From contig NZ_JAHZTD010000002.1 in assembly GCF_019599275.1 (NCBI RefSeq), positions 1,302,001 to 1,366,000 on the forward strand: a stretch of 64,000 nt of DNA. The letters run 5' to 3'. The position numbers were made by a program, and so were the translations under genes. Position 1 is the first letter of the stretch. The number at the start of each line of letters is the position of its first letter. The notes beneath the pieces are model-generated. The model was not told where the DNA came from, did no database searches, and was given only the letters and a program-made list of their open reading frames with translations. Positions 17,262 to 24,753 of the stretch are shown here, in pieces. Source of the stretch: Hymenobacter sp. HSC-4F20 (GTDB taxonomy: Bacteria; Bacteroidota; Bacteroidia; Cytophagales; Hymenobacteraceae).

Positions 17262-18812
17262 ATGCTTGCCCTTCACTGGTTCAGGGGGCGCGCTTTCTCT
17301 GGTCCTTTACCTTACTTCGTGTTACGCTCCCAATCTGCTTCTGCGAAACAGCCCGCCGCCATTGTGGGGGCGGGCATTGGTGGTATTGCTACGGCGGTGC
17401 GTTTGGCCGCGCATGGGCACCGCGTTACGGTGTTTGAGGCCCAGGAGTCGTTTGGGGGGAAGATGCACCAGCTGACGCTACCCGGCGGCTACCGCTTCGA
17501 CGGGGGGCCCTCTTTGTTCACGTTGCCGCACCTAGTGGATGAGCTGTTTCAGCTGGTGGGCCGCACCCCACAGGATTACTTCCGCTATCAGCGCCTCGAC
17601 CCTATCACGCAGTACTTCTTTGCCGATGGCACCCGGCTTACAGCCTGGGCCGACGAATCCCGGTTTGCCCAGGAGGTAGAGGCAAAGCTGGGCGTACCGG
17701 CCCAGGAGGTATTACAGTTTCTGCGCCGCAGCGGGCAAGCCTATGAAGCTACGGCCGGAACCTTTCTGCAAAAGTCCTTGCACAAAGCCCGTACCTACCT
17801 TAGCCCTGAAGTACTCAAGGCCCTAACTGCCCTACCCCGCCTCGGGCTGACCAGCACCATGCACCAGCGCCACACGGCAGCCTTCCAGGACCCGCGCCTC
17901 GTGCAGCTCTTCGATCGGTTTGCTACCTACAACGGCTCCGACCCCTACCAGGCTCCAGCCACGCTCAGCCTGATTCCGCACCTGGAACACGGGCTGGGGG
18001 CTTACTACCCCGAGGGCGGCATTTATGCCATTGCCCAAAGCCTGGTGCGGCTGGCCGAGGAGCTGGGGGTGCAGTTCCGGTATCAGGAGCCGGTGCTGGA
18101 AATTCTGACCGCTGGGGGCCGGGTAACGGGTGTGCGCACTTCCCAGGATGTATACGATTTCCCCTTGGTTGTCAGCAACATGGATGTGGTGCCAACCTAC
18201 CGGCGCTTGCTGCCTCAGCAGCCTGCCCCCGAACGGACCCTGAGCCAGCCCCGGTCTTCTTCGGCCCTGATTTTTTACTGGGGCATTGGGCGGCGCTTTC
18301 CGGAGCTGGGGGTACATAACATCTTTTTCTCCGAGGATTATAAGCGCGAATTCTCGGCCATCTTCCAGGAGAAAACCATTGCCGACGACCCTACCGTTTA
18401 CGTGAACATTACCTCCGGCCATACACCAACCGATGCTCCGGCCGGCCACGAAAACTGGTTTGTAATGGTAAACGTACCCCATGACCAGGGCCAGGACTGG
18501 CCCATGCTGGTAGCACGCACCCGCCAGGCCGTGTTGCGGCGCGTAAGCCAGGCCCTGGGCACCGACGTAGGAGCGCTTATCCGGGCCGAGCACGTGTGGG
18601 ACCCGCCCGGCATCGAGGCCAGAACTTCCTCCTTCGGTGGCGCTTTATACGGTAGCTCCAGCAATAACCCCCTGGCGGCCTTTTTGCGGCACCCCAACTT
18701 TTCGGGGCAGTTGGAGGGGCTATATTTTTGTGGGGGCTCCGTGCACCCGGGAGGTGGGATTCCGCTGTGCCTGCTTTCGGCCCGGATTGTCTCTGAGTTA
18801 ATCAACCAATAA
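17262..18812 (+). CDS. crtD: CrtI/CrtD-type carotenoid desaturase
   Basis: This FAD-dependent amine-oxidase-fold enzyme has about 516 residues if started at the ATG at 17262. The dinucleotide-binding motif PAAIVGAGIGGIATAVRLAA lies near residue 35, an unusually long lead-in. A GTG at 17319 would give a more typical N-terminus. Other family marks are GGKMHQLTLPGGYRFDGGPS, the LEHGLGAYYPEGGIYAIAQSL block and the C-terminal FAD motif GLYFCGGSVHPGGGIPL. Phytoene-type desaturases share this form. Because cruF follows directly, I favour the 1-hydroxycarotenoid 3,4-desaturase CrtD over phytoene desaturase CrtI. It would act on a membrane-embedded acyclic carotenoid end. Two weak -7-like sequences (TACTTTG at 17218, TACCTTAC at 17306) precede the possible starts. 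Confidence 0.82.
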   Translation: MLALHWFRGRAFSGPLPYFVLRSQSASAKQPAAIVGAGIGGIATAVRLAAHGHRVTVFEAQESFGGKMHQLTLPGGYRFDGGPSLFTLPHLVDELFQLVGRTPQDYFRYQRLDPITQYFFADGTRLTAWADESRFAQEVEAKLGVPAQEVLQFLRRSGQAYEATAGTFLQKSLHKARTYLSPEVLKALTALPRLGLTSTMHQRHTAAFQDPRLVQLFDRFATYNGSDPYQAPATLSLIPHLEHGLGAYYPEGGIYAIAQSLVRLAEELGVQFRYQEPVLEILTAGGRVTGVRTSQDVYDFPLVVSNMDVVPTYRRLLPQQPAPERTLSQPRSSSALIFYWGIGRRFPELGVHNIFFSEDYKREFSAIFQEKTIADDPTVYVNITSGHTPTDAPAGHENWFVMVNVPHDQGQDWPMLVARTRQAVLRRVSQALGTDVGALIRAEHVWDPPGIEARTSSFGGALYGSSSNNPLAAFLRHPNFSGQLEGLYFCGGSVHPGGGIPLCLLSARIVSELINQ

Positions 18813-18902
18813 ACCGGCCCTGGGTGGCCCCACCCCGAAGGCTGCTTGTTCGCGGCGGTAGGGGTAGTTTCCTTGTTAGTTCTCGTCTTCTGATTTTTCT
18901 CC

Positions 18903-19586
18903 ATGACTGATACCACGCAACAACTTCCTACTGCTGCCCTCATCAGTGCCGATGTGCAGCGGCGGCGCCTACGCTGGGCCCAGGGCGTGTTGCTGCTATT
19001 CCACGTAACGGGCTTTCTGGGCCTGGCTTTCTCCCAAGACCCTTCCTTCTACTTGCAGTTTGTGCCCCTGAACCTGCTCCTGACGCTGGGGTTGCTGCTG
19101 GCTTTCCAGCCCCAGCGCACGCCCGCCTTCTGGAGCTTCTGCGTAGTGACCATGGTGGTAGGCTTCTTTGTAGAGGTAGTAGGCGTACGCACGGGCCTGC
19201 TGTTCGGACACTATACCTATGGCTCAACCCTGGGTCTCAAGTGGCTGGGCGTACCGTTGCTGATTGGGGTAAACTGGCTGATGCTGAGCTACTCGGCGGG
19301 CGTTCTGGCCCGCTACTTACCCCTACCCGACTTTCTGCGGGCCGTGGTGGGCGCTCTGCTACTGGTGGGCCTGGACGTATGCCTGGAGCCCGTGGCTGTT
19401 CGTTTCGATTTCTGGAGCTGGCAGTACGACGTTATCCCGTTGCTCAACTTTAAGGGGTGGTTTGCCGTCGGCCTGATTTTGCAGGTGTACTTCAACCGGG
19501 TAGAGTTCATCAAGCGGAACCCCTTGGTGCCCTTTGTATATCTGTTGCAGCTGCTGTTTTTTTTCGGCCTTGGTATGCTATTTTAA
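18903..19586 (+). CDS. cruF: CruF-type carotenoid 1,2-hydratase
   Basis: This 227-residue integral membrane protein has about seven hydrophobic segments and the pattern of the DUF422/CruF family, which adds water across the terminal double bond of acyclic carotenoids. Family features are EVVGVRTGLLFGHYTYG in the third helix region, GVPLLIGVNWLMLSYSAG, and LDVCLEPVAVRFDFWSW followed by NFKGWF. The conserved glutamates and aspartates within helices are the likely active site. It starts 90 bases after crtD and is probably co-transcribed with it. Together they would make a 1'-hydroxylated, 3',4'-desaturated carotenoid such as those in flexixanthin- or myxol-like pigments of this group. Confidence 0.85.
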   Translation: MTDTTQQLPTAALISADVQRRRLRWAQGVLLLFHVTGFLGLAFSQDPSFYLQFVPLNLLLTLGLLLAFQPQRTPAFWSFCVVTMVVGFFVEVVGVRTGLLFGHYTYGSTLGLKWLGVPLLIGVNWLMLSYSAGVLARYLPLPDFLRAVVGALLLVGLDVCLEPVAVRFDFWSWQYDVIPLLNFKGWFAVGLILQVYFNRVEFIKRNPLVPFVYLLQLLFFFGLGMLF

Positions 19587-19655
19587 CAGTCCGCAGCGTT
19601 GGGGTGCAGTTGGGCAGCGCAGCTAGAATGTATCCCATAATGTATTATCCTTCGC

Positions 19656-20267
19656 ATGGAGAAAGTTGTACTCCAGAAGCTGCTCGATGGCGCCAACACG
19701 TTGTTTCTGCAAGTAGGGGTAGGCATGGTGCACGAGGAGCAGCTAGCCGCGGCCCTCGATGTTTCACCAGCTACCTTTCGGGAGTTGTTTGGCTCCAAGG
19801 CCGGCCTGCTGCGGCAGGTTGTGCAGCATAACCTGGCCCGGCAGCGCGCTGAACACGAGCTGCTGCTCCAGAATCTGGCCACACCGGTAGAGTGCCTGCT
19901 GGCGTTGCTGCATCATAGCTTGCAGGAGATGCGCCGCTCGCCCCACTTCGACTACCACGTGCTACGGGAACAGTTTCCCGGCGCGTGGGCCGTAGTCCAG
20001 GAGTATCTGGCGCAGTACATAACGCCCCTGCTGACCCGCCTGCTCCAGGCCGGGATTCAGGAAGGGCACTTCCGGGCCGAACTGGACGCTCGCCTGATAG
20101 CCCACTTACTTCTGGCCCAGTTCCACTTGCTGCTCGACGAGCAGCTGTTCCCACCCGACTACACTAACCTGGCTGAAGTGTACCGCAACCTGTTTTTCCC
20201 CTACGTGCGCGGCCTCTGCACCGAGGCCGGTGCCCGCCTGGTCCGGCATCACTTTGCCCGGCTCTAG
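19656..20267 (+). CDS. TetR/AcrR family transcriptional regulator
   Basis: This 203-residue protein has the TetR layout. The N-terminal helix-turn-helix is seen as GANTLFLQVGVGMVHEEQLA, then ALDVSPATFRELFGSKAGLL, where the tyrosine of the usual lY-hF-sK pattern is replaced (FGSK kept). The C-terminal helical ligand domain is all-alpha and diverse, with YRNLFFPYVRGL near the end. Such proteins usually repress nearby or own genes until a small ligand binds. It follows cruF after 69 bases on the same strand, so regulation of the carotenoid genes is possible but unproven. A very long hairpin follows its stop. Confidence 0.8.
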   Translation: MEKVVLQKLLDGANTLFLQVGVGMVHEEQLAAALDVSPATFRELFGSKAGLLRQVVQHNLARQRAEHELLLQNLATPVECLLALLHHSLQEMRRSPHFDYHVLREQFPGAWAVVQEYLAQYITPLLTRLLQAGIQEGHFRAELDARLIAHLLLAQFHLLLDEQLFPPDYTNLAEVYRNLFFPYVRGLCTEAGARLVRHHFARL

Positions 20268-20290
20268 CAGGTATTTGGCCTGGCCAATGT

Positions 20291-20366
20291 GCTACCCCTT
20301 CAAAACGAAAGAAGCCTTTACCACCCAGGCAGGCGGTAAAGGCTTCTTTCGTTTTAAAGGGGTAGC
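20291..20366. terminator. Very long bidirectional terminator hairpin
   Basis: Arms of 32 bases (20291-20322 and 20335-20366) pair with a single mismatch around a 12-base loop. The outer ends are GCTACCCC and GGGGTAGC. It lies between the convergent TetR and DUF6952 genes, with A- and T-rich parts within the arms. Confidence 0.75.
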
Positions 20367-20430
20367 GCAGAGAAAGGATGGCTTCCTCGCCCGGAGAGCT
20401 TATTCCATCATTACCTCGCTAACTTCCTAC

Positions 20431-20673
20431 TTAGCTAATGGACACGCGCACTTTAGCAGTGTACTCACGCAGGGCGGTTTTAAAATCGGTGCCGTGGTCC
20501 TGCATGTGGTTGAGGATGAAGATGGCGGCAAACACATGCGTAAGCTGTTCGCCTTCGTCTTCACCTTCCACCTCGAAGGCGGGCGCCTGCTCTTCCAGCA
20601 GGGCCTGCTCAGCGGCTACCAGGGTTTCCAGCGTCTGGGTTTCTACCAGGCGCTTGATAACGGGCATTTTCAT
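20431..20673 (-). CDS. Small DUF6952-like protein next to thioredoxin
   Basis: This 80-residue soluble protein starts MKMPVIKRLVETQ, matching the MKLPVIKHLVE-type start of the DUF6952 family of Bacteroidota. An acidic middle (FEVEGEDEGEQLTHVFAA) and a C-terminal helix (DFKTALREYTAKV) follow. Its role is unknown. It begins 9 bases after the thioredoxin stop and must be co-transcribed with it, a pairing I recall from other Bacteroidota. A link to redox homeostasis or peroxide handling is only inference from this pairing. No cysteines are present, so it is not itself a thiol enzyme. Confidence 0.7.
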   Translation of the reverse strand: MKMPVIKRLVETQTLETLVAAEQALLEEQAPAFEVEGEDEGEQLTHVFAAIFILNHMQDHGTDFKTALREYTAKVRVSIS

Positions 20674-20682
20674 GGCGCAGAC

Positions 20683-21000
20683 TTAGTTGAGGCGGGAAAT
20701 CAGGCTGGCTACTGCCTCTTCTTTGCTGGCGGCCACAGTTTCTACCAGTTCCCCGTTGCGGAACACAGCAAAGAAGGGAAGGTTGGTGACGCTGGCCAGC
20801 TTGCGGGCTTCGGGGCTGGTTTCGGCATTCACGTCGAGGAAGGCGATACCTTGGTTGTGCTCGGCCTCAGAGAGGCGCTTGAACTTGGGCGAAAATAGGC
20901 GGCAGTTACCGCACCAGTCGGCGTAGTATTTCACTACTACTTTCTCGTTGTCTTGCAGTAGTTGTTGGAAATCAGCGTCGGTGGCTTTCGTTACGGGCAT
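20683..21000 (-). CDS. Thioredoxin family protein (CGNC active site)
   Basis: This 105-residue single-domain thioredoxin has the active site YADWCGNCRLF, with asparagine in place of the usual proline of CGPC. That variant is found in several Bacteroidota thioredoxins and should shift the redox potential. The cis-proline loop is TNLPFFAVF. I chose the ATG at 21000 because it gives the normal thioredoxin length. The longer frame to 21063 would cross the palindrome at 21031-21059 and the promoter. It probably reduces disulphides in cytoplasmic proteins. It leads a two-gene operon with the DUF6952-like gene. Confidence 0.88.
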   Translation of the reverse strand: MPVTKATDADFQQLLQDNEKVVVKYYADWCGNCRLFSPKFKRLSEAEHNQGIAFLDVNAETSPEARKLASVTNLPFFAVFRNGELVETVAASKEEAVASLISRLN

Positions 21001-21030
21001 TCTATGAAATGTTAGTTGACAAAACGCAAT

Positions 21031-21059
21031 CGGCAGATAAGAATAATTCTTATCTGCCG
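21031..21059. promoter_or_regulatory. 29-base perfect palindrome at the thioredoxin promoter
   Basis: Arms CGGCAGATAAGAAT (21031-21044) and ATTCTTATCTGCCG (21046-21059) flank one central base. It lies directly downstream of the -7 element at 21061-21068 and should cover the transcription start. It is either an operator for a dimeric regulator or a 5'-end mRNA stem. Confidence 0.7.
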
Positions 21060-21060
21060 G

Positions 21061-21068
21061 CAAAGGTA
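21061..21068 (-). promoter_or_regulatory. Thioredoxin operon -7 element TACCTTTG
   Basis: A perfect TAnnTTTG match on the minus strand, 60 bases before the ATG at 21000 and touching the palindrome. Confidence 0.65.
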
Positions 21069-21125
21069 AAGCCCGAAACGCAGAAACTGGTTCACTAGCT
21101 ACCGCTAAAGGGAAGTAATACTAGG

Positions 21126-22643
21126 TTATTCGCGTACTAGCCGGGTCCGGAGCACCTGTCCGTCCACAATAGTGGAAAGCAGGTAAATACCCGTGGGTTG
21201 GGTAGATGCGAATGAGGCAGGCACGTGGTTTTCCCCTGCTTGCAGAGGTGCAGAAAGCTGAGCAACCTGCCGCCCAACTGCATCATGGAGAGTTAGTTGT
21301 ACCGTTTGCGGGCGTGCTGCAGTCAGGATAATAGTGTAAGCATCGTGCGCCGGGTTAGGGCTGGCCGAAAGGGTAGCAACTGCGGGTTCAGTGCTAAACA
21401 CTACAGGCTTTACTGCAGAGTAAGTAGAGGTGCCGTTCAAATCAAGCTGGCGCAAGCGGTAGTACTGCTGTCGGCCACGGGCAGCCGCCCCTACATCCGT
21501 ATAGCTATATTGTTGAGCCGTACTCGTGGTACCATGCCCGGCTACGAAAGCTACCCGCTGAAAACGGTGGCCATCTGAGCTTACTTCTATCTCAAAGCCT
21601 TTATTGTTCAGCTCCTGAGCGGTAGCCCAGGTCAGCAGAGCATTATTACCCTTGGCCACGGCGGCAAACATGCGCAGCTGCACTGGTAACGGACGACTTA
21701 CATCGGCCGCCGCGAAGGTGCCATAAGTATTTTGCAGATCGGTGGTGAGGGTGTTGGCGACCGGACTTACGCTACCCTGCGGCGGCTCCCAGTTCGTACC
21801 ATTCCACCGCTGCAGGCGCAGGCGACTTTCCACAATGGTGTTCGGGGCAGTGCTCCACTCGGTATCTTGGTAACCGAGAGTAAGTACAGCGGTAGGGGCA
21901 AGCGTGTAGTTAATGGGCTGTACTATCCAGTACCGGTCCATTGCATAGGCCGCATCACCTTGCAGGGAGGAAATACCGTTGGGTAAGGGCAGGTTATTGG
22001 GTGTGGTGGGATAAGTAACAAAGGTCAGGCTCCCATTACTGCTGCCACCAGCGGTGATGTTGGCGCTCATCGGCAGGCTAGTGGTACCGCTGCTCATCGG
22101 CACACTGTATGCGCCCGTATTGGAGCCGATAACCCAGATCAGGCGCCCGTAGCCCGCAGTACCGTTAGTTTCGCCCACCAGCGTGCCAGTCGTGCGGCTT
22201 AAGGCTGAGGAGGCGCCATTATTGAGCGTGATGGTGTGCGAGCTAAGCAGCACCTGGGTAGCCCCTAGCACAAGCAGGCCGCCGTTGGTTCCTACCCCTG
22301 CATCGGCGGTCAAGGTTACCGGACTAGCAGCCCCGCTTAGGTCTAAGGTGTGAAACGTGGTGACCGAAGTACCTCCGATTTGCTGTGCCGCCGTGCCCAC
22401 CAACTGCACCGCGCCAGTACCGGGCGTAAGTGCCCCGCCACTAGCATTATTAGCCCAGTTACCGGTTAGAGAAAGTATGCCCGCATTGTTAATGGTACCA
22501 GCGCCGTTTACTACCACGTCGCCGACAACCGACAATTGGGCATCGGCCTGAATGGTAAGTATGGCTCCCTGGTTGGTCAGTCCCTGCCCGGCGGCCGAGG
22601 TAGCAGCAACCAGAACTCCGCAGATAAGTAAAGCGTGCTTCAT
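21126..22643 (-). CDS. Secreted protein with T9SS type A sorting domain
   Basis: Predicted 505 residues from the ATG at 22643, which gives a clear signal peptide (MKHALLICGVLVAATSAAGQ). A longer frame to 22706 overlaps the previous gene and lacks that feature. The first 340 residues are beta-rich, threonine- and glycine-rich sequence (NNAGILSLTGNWANNASGG-like and an autotransporter-like texture), ending with LPVQLRMFAAVAKGNNALLTW. That last stretch is the linker module common before T9SS domains (ATAQELNNKGFEIEVSSDG). The end (LSASPNPAHDAYTIIL to RTRLVRE) is a T9SS type A C-terminal domain. It is the last gene of the tail-collar operon and is presumably on the surface with those proteins. Confidence 0.85.
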   Translation of the reverse strand: MKHALLICGVLVAATSAAGQGLTNQGAILTIQADAQLSVVGDVVVNGAGTINNAGILSLTGNWANNASGGALTPGTGAVQLVGTAAQQIGGTSVTTFHTLDLSGAASPVTLTADAGVGTNGGLLVLGATQVLLSSHTITLNNGASSALSRTTGTLVGETNGTAGYGRLIWVIGSNTGAYSVPMSSGTTSLPMSANITAGGSSNGSLTFVTYPTTPNNLPLPNGISSLQGDAAYAMDRYWIVQPINYTLAPTAVLTLGYQDTEWSTAPNTIVESRLRLQRWNGTNWEPPQGSVSPVANTLTTDLQNTYGTFAAADVSRPLPVQLRMFAAVAKGNNALLTWATAQELNNKGFEIEVSSDGHRFQRVAFVAGHGTTSTAQQYSYTDVGAAARGRQQYYRLRQLDLNGTSTYSAVKPVVFSTEPAVATLSASPNPAHDAYTIILTAARPQTVQLTLHDAVGRQVAQLSAPLQAGENHVPASFASTQPTGIYLLSTIVDGQVLRTRLVRE

Positions 22644-22666
22644 ATGATATAGGCTGCGGCTGTGAG

Positions 22667-23341
22667 TTAAGGGCGCTGAGGAAAAATGCCTTGCAGGGCA
22701 ATGCAATACGTGAGGGCAAGGTAGGGCTGCATGTTGTTGTGCGGGGCGGCCTGGCCTGTGGCCCCAGTGGCCATAAACCCCGTACCGGAAGCCTCATACT
22801 GGGGCTCGCCAGAGCCGTTGCTGGCCAGGTACGCATTTTCTGGGGAGCCCAGCGTCCCTAGCTCGGTACTGTAAGTTAGGCTCAGCGTGTGGGTGTGCGC
22901 GGGCAATTCACTCTCCAGTAAGGTAGTCGTGGCGCTACCCCCCACCTGGCCCAGAGCGTAGTTGCTAAGCCCGTTGCCCTGGCCAGCCCCAATGGCCACG
23001 CGTCCGTTCAGGTTGGGCAGGGCAAACGTTGATTTGCCGTCCCCACCGTAGGTAGTACCCAGCAGGGAAAACAAGGCTGTGTTCTGGCTGATGGGCATCA
23101 ACTGCCCGTCGCAGCGGGCGTAGCCGTTGGGTACAAAGTTGAAGGGAACCGTAATAATTTCGGCCAGGAAACCACTAGTACCGCTCGAGAGGGTACCCGC
23201 GGTGGCGGGGGTAGCCCGGCCCAGTAGGGCCTGTAGGGGTCCGACTAGAAAGCTTCCGGCCACCGCGCCGGACAAGCGCTTGAGCAAGCTCCGCCGCGTG
23301 GGCTGGCCAGGGGCGGAAGCAGCAGTAGGTACAGTGGACAC
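22667..23341 (-). CDS. Tail-collar (MdpB-type) secreted protein, copy 3
   Basis: This 224-residue protein has a twin-arginine-like N-terminus (RRSLLKRLSGAVAGSFLVG) followed by a phage tail collar domain of the kind annotated as microcystin-dependent protein/MdpB. Family marks are GFLAEIITVPFNFVPNGYARC, DGQLMPISQNTALFSLLGT, TYGGDGKSTFALPNLNGRV and LPAHTHTL, ending with YLALTYCIALQGIFPQRP. Phage homologues form fibre-tip collars, while free-standing bacterial ones have no settled function. The gene is 2 bases from the next copy upstream and 23 before the T9SS gene. The N-terminus may be a Tat signal, which would mean folding before export. Confidence 0.85.
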   Translation of the reverse strand: MSTVPTAASAPGQPTRRSLLKRLSGAVAGSFLVGPLQALLGRATPATAGTLSSGTSGFLAEIITVPFNFVPNGYARCDGQLMPISQNTALFSLLGTTYGGDGKSTFALPNLNGRVAIGAGQGNGLSNYALGQVGGSATTTLLESELPAHTHTLSLTYSTELGTLGSPENAYLASNGSGEPQYEASGTGFMATGATGQAAPHNNMQPYLALTYCIALQGIFPQRP

Positions 23342-23343
23342 GG

Positions 23344-24036
23344 TTAGTTAGGCGAAGGAAAAATGCCTTCCAGGCAAATAATGTAATTGAGGACAATGTA
23401 GGGCTGACGGTTTTCGTGCGCCTGACTGCCGCCCGTGGCACTTGACACGTTGACGGGCGGACTGGCGGAGGGCGAGTTGGCCAACTGGGTATTGATGCCG
23501 CCCCCGTACTGGGGGGAGCCGCCCCCGTTATCGGCTAGAAAGTGGTGCGCGTTCGTCGGCAGTGAGGTACCCGAGAGGTTGGTGGTGCCGGTGGCGGTGC
23601 TGGCCTTTATTCCGTGCGTGTGGGGCGGAATCTGGGCGGCTGTCAGCACGTGGCTTTCTGCCCCGCCCTGCTGACCTAGTGTCAGGCTGTCCCCGATATG
23701 GGCAACAACCCGGCCCCGCAGGTTGGGGAGGGCAAAGTTGGTTTGGCCATTACCGCCGTAGGTGGTGCCCAACAGGGAAAACAGTGCTTGATTCTGGTTG
23801 ATGGGTAACAGCTGCCCATTGCACATGGCCCAGCCTTTGGGCGCGAAGTCGAAGGAAACCAGCATAATCTCCGACAGGAAAGGCTCGGCTCCCTGGGTAG
23901 AGGCCACACCGTACGTGCCGGCTGCCGCGCTCTGGCTTCGGCCCAGCAGAAAGCCCCCGCCCAGCACCCCACCCAGCTTTTTCAGCCAGCTCCGGCGGGA
24001 AGAATTCCCGGCCGACAAATCAGTCATTGAGGACAT
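23344..24036 (-). CDS. Tail-collar (MdpB-type) secreted protein, copy 2
   Basis: A 230-residue paralogue of the flanking two genes. The N-terminus has SRRSWLKKLGGVLGGGFLLG, a twin-arginine-like signal. The collar domain carries FLSEIMLVSFDFAPKGWAMC, NGQLLPINQNQALFSLLGT, TYGGNGQTNFALPNLRGRV and IPPHTHGI, and the protein ends with NYIICLEGIFPSPN. The middle of the domain, the tip loop in phage fibres, differs strongly among the three copies, while the frame is conserved. It lies 12 bases downstream of copy 1. No catalytic residues are recognised. The function is probably structural or adhesive, by inference from the family. Confidence 0.85.
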   Translation of the reverse strand: MSSMTDLSAGNSSRRSWLKKLGGVLGGGFLLGRSQSAAAGTYGVASTQGAEPFLSEIMLVSFDFAPKGWAMCNGQLLPINQNQALFSLLGTTYGGNGQTNFALPNLRGRVVAHIGDSLTLGQQGGAESHVLTAAQIPPHTHGIKASTATGTTNLSGTSLPTNAHHFLADNGGGSPQYGGGINTQLANSPSASPPVNVSSATGGSQAHENRQPYIVLNYIICLEGIFPSPN

Positions 24037-24048
24037 ACAAGGAGAGCT

Positions 24049-24708
24049 TTAGTCTGGTGAGGGAAAAACGCCGAACAGCGAAATGATGTAGTTGACGGCC
24101 AGGTAGGGCTGCATATTATCGTGGGGCCGACTTCCGCCTACCGAGGCCAGGGTCTGGGAGGGTTGCGTCACTAGGCTGGTAGTGCTCTGCGTATACTGGG
24201 CCGAACCCGAGCCGCTGTCGGCCAGCGTGGAGCCAATGGGAGAAGCCGACGTGCCAGGCGCCGTGCTGGCGGCCAGCGTGTGCGTATGCACGGGTATCTG
24301 GTGGGTAGCGAGGGACACGGACTCCACCCCTGCCTGTTCTCCTATTTGATAGGTGGTACCCGTAACTGGGCTGGTGCCGAAGTGCAGGGGCACCCGGCCC
24401 CGCAGGTCGGGCAGGTTGAAGGTAAACTCTCCGTCGCCGCCGTAGGTAGTGCCAATTAACTGGAATAAGACGTCATTCTCAGAAATAGGCAGCGCCTGTC
24501 CGTGGCAGAAGGCCCAACCATCGGGAGCAAAACTGCCCGCAAAAATGGCAATTTCACCCACATAGGGCTGGCTGCTGTTAGGGCGCATGGATACCAGCGG
24601 CCGGGCCGGGGTTGAAGCTGACATGGGCCGGAGCCAGCCTTGAAAGCGCTGAAACAGGGAGCGGCGCCCGGCCGCGAAGCTGGCTGCCGAAGAAGAAAAG
24701 AAAGCCAT
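24049..24708 (-). CDS. Tail-collar (MdpB-type) secreted protein, copy 1
   Basis: A 219-residue paralogue and the first of three in tandem. The N-terminus has AAGRRSLFQRFQGWL, a weaker twin-arginine-like motif without a long hydrophobic core. Its export is therefore less certain than for the other two. The collar domain runs from YVGEIAIFAGSFAPDGWAFC through GQALPISENDVLFQLIGT, TYGGDGEFTFNLPDLRGRV and IPVHTHTL to NYIISLFGVFPSPD. It is 45 bases after the tail-fibre-like gene that opens the operon. The three copies are clearly homologous but divergent, which suggests old duplication and specialisation. Confidence 0.83.
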   Translation of the reverse strand: MAFFSSSAASFAAGRRSLFQRFQGWLRPMSASTPARPLVSMRPNSSQPYVGEIAIFAGSFAPDGWAFCHGQALPISENDVLFQLIGTTYGGDGEFTFNLPDLRGRVPLHFGTSPVTGTTYQIGEQAGVESVSLATHQIPVHTHTLAASTAPGTSASPIGSTLADSGSGSAQYTQSTTSLVTQPSQTLASVGGSRPHDNMQPYLAVNYIISLFGVFPSPD

Positions 24709-24753
24709 GAATGTAACGGGGCTCGAAGGGGAAATAGAGGAAAGGATGGCCGC

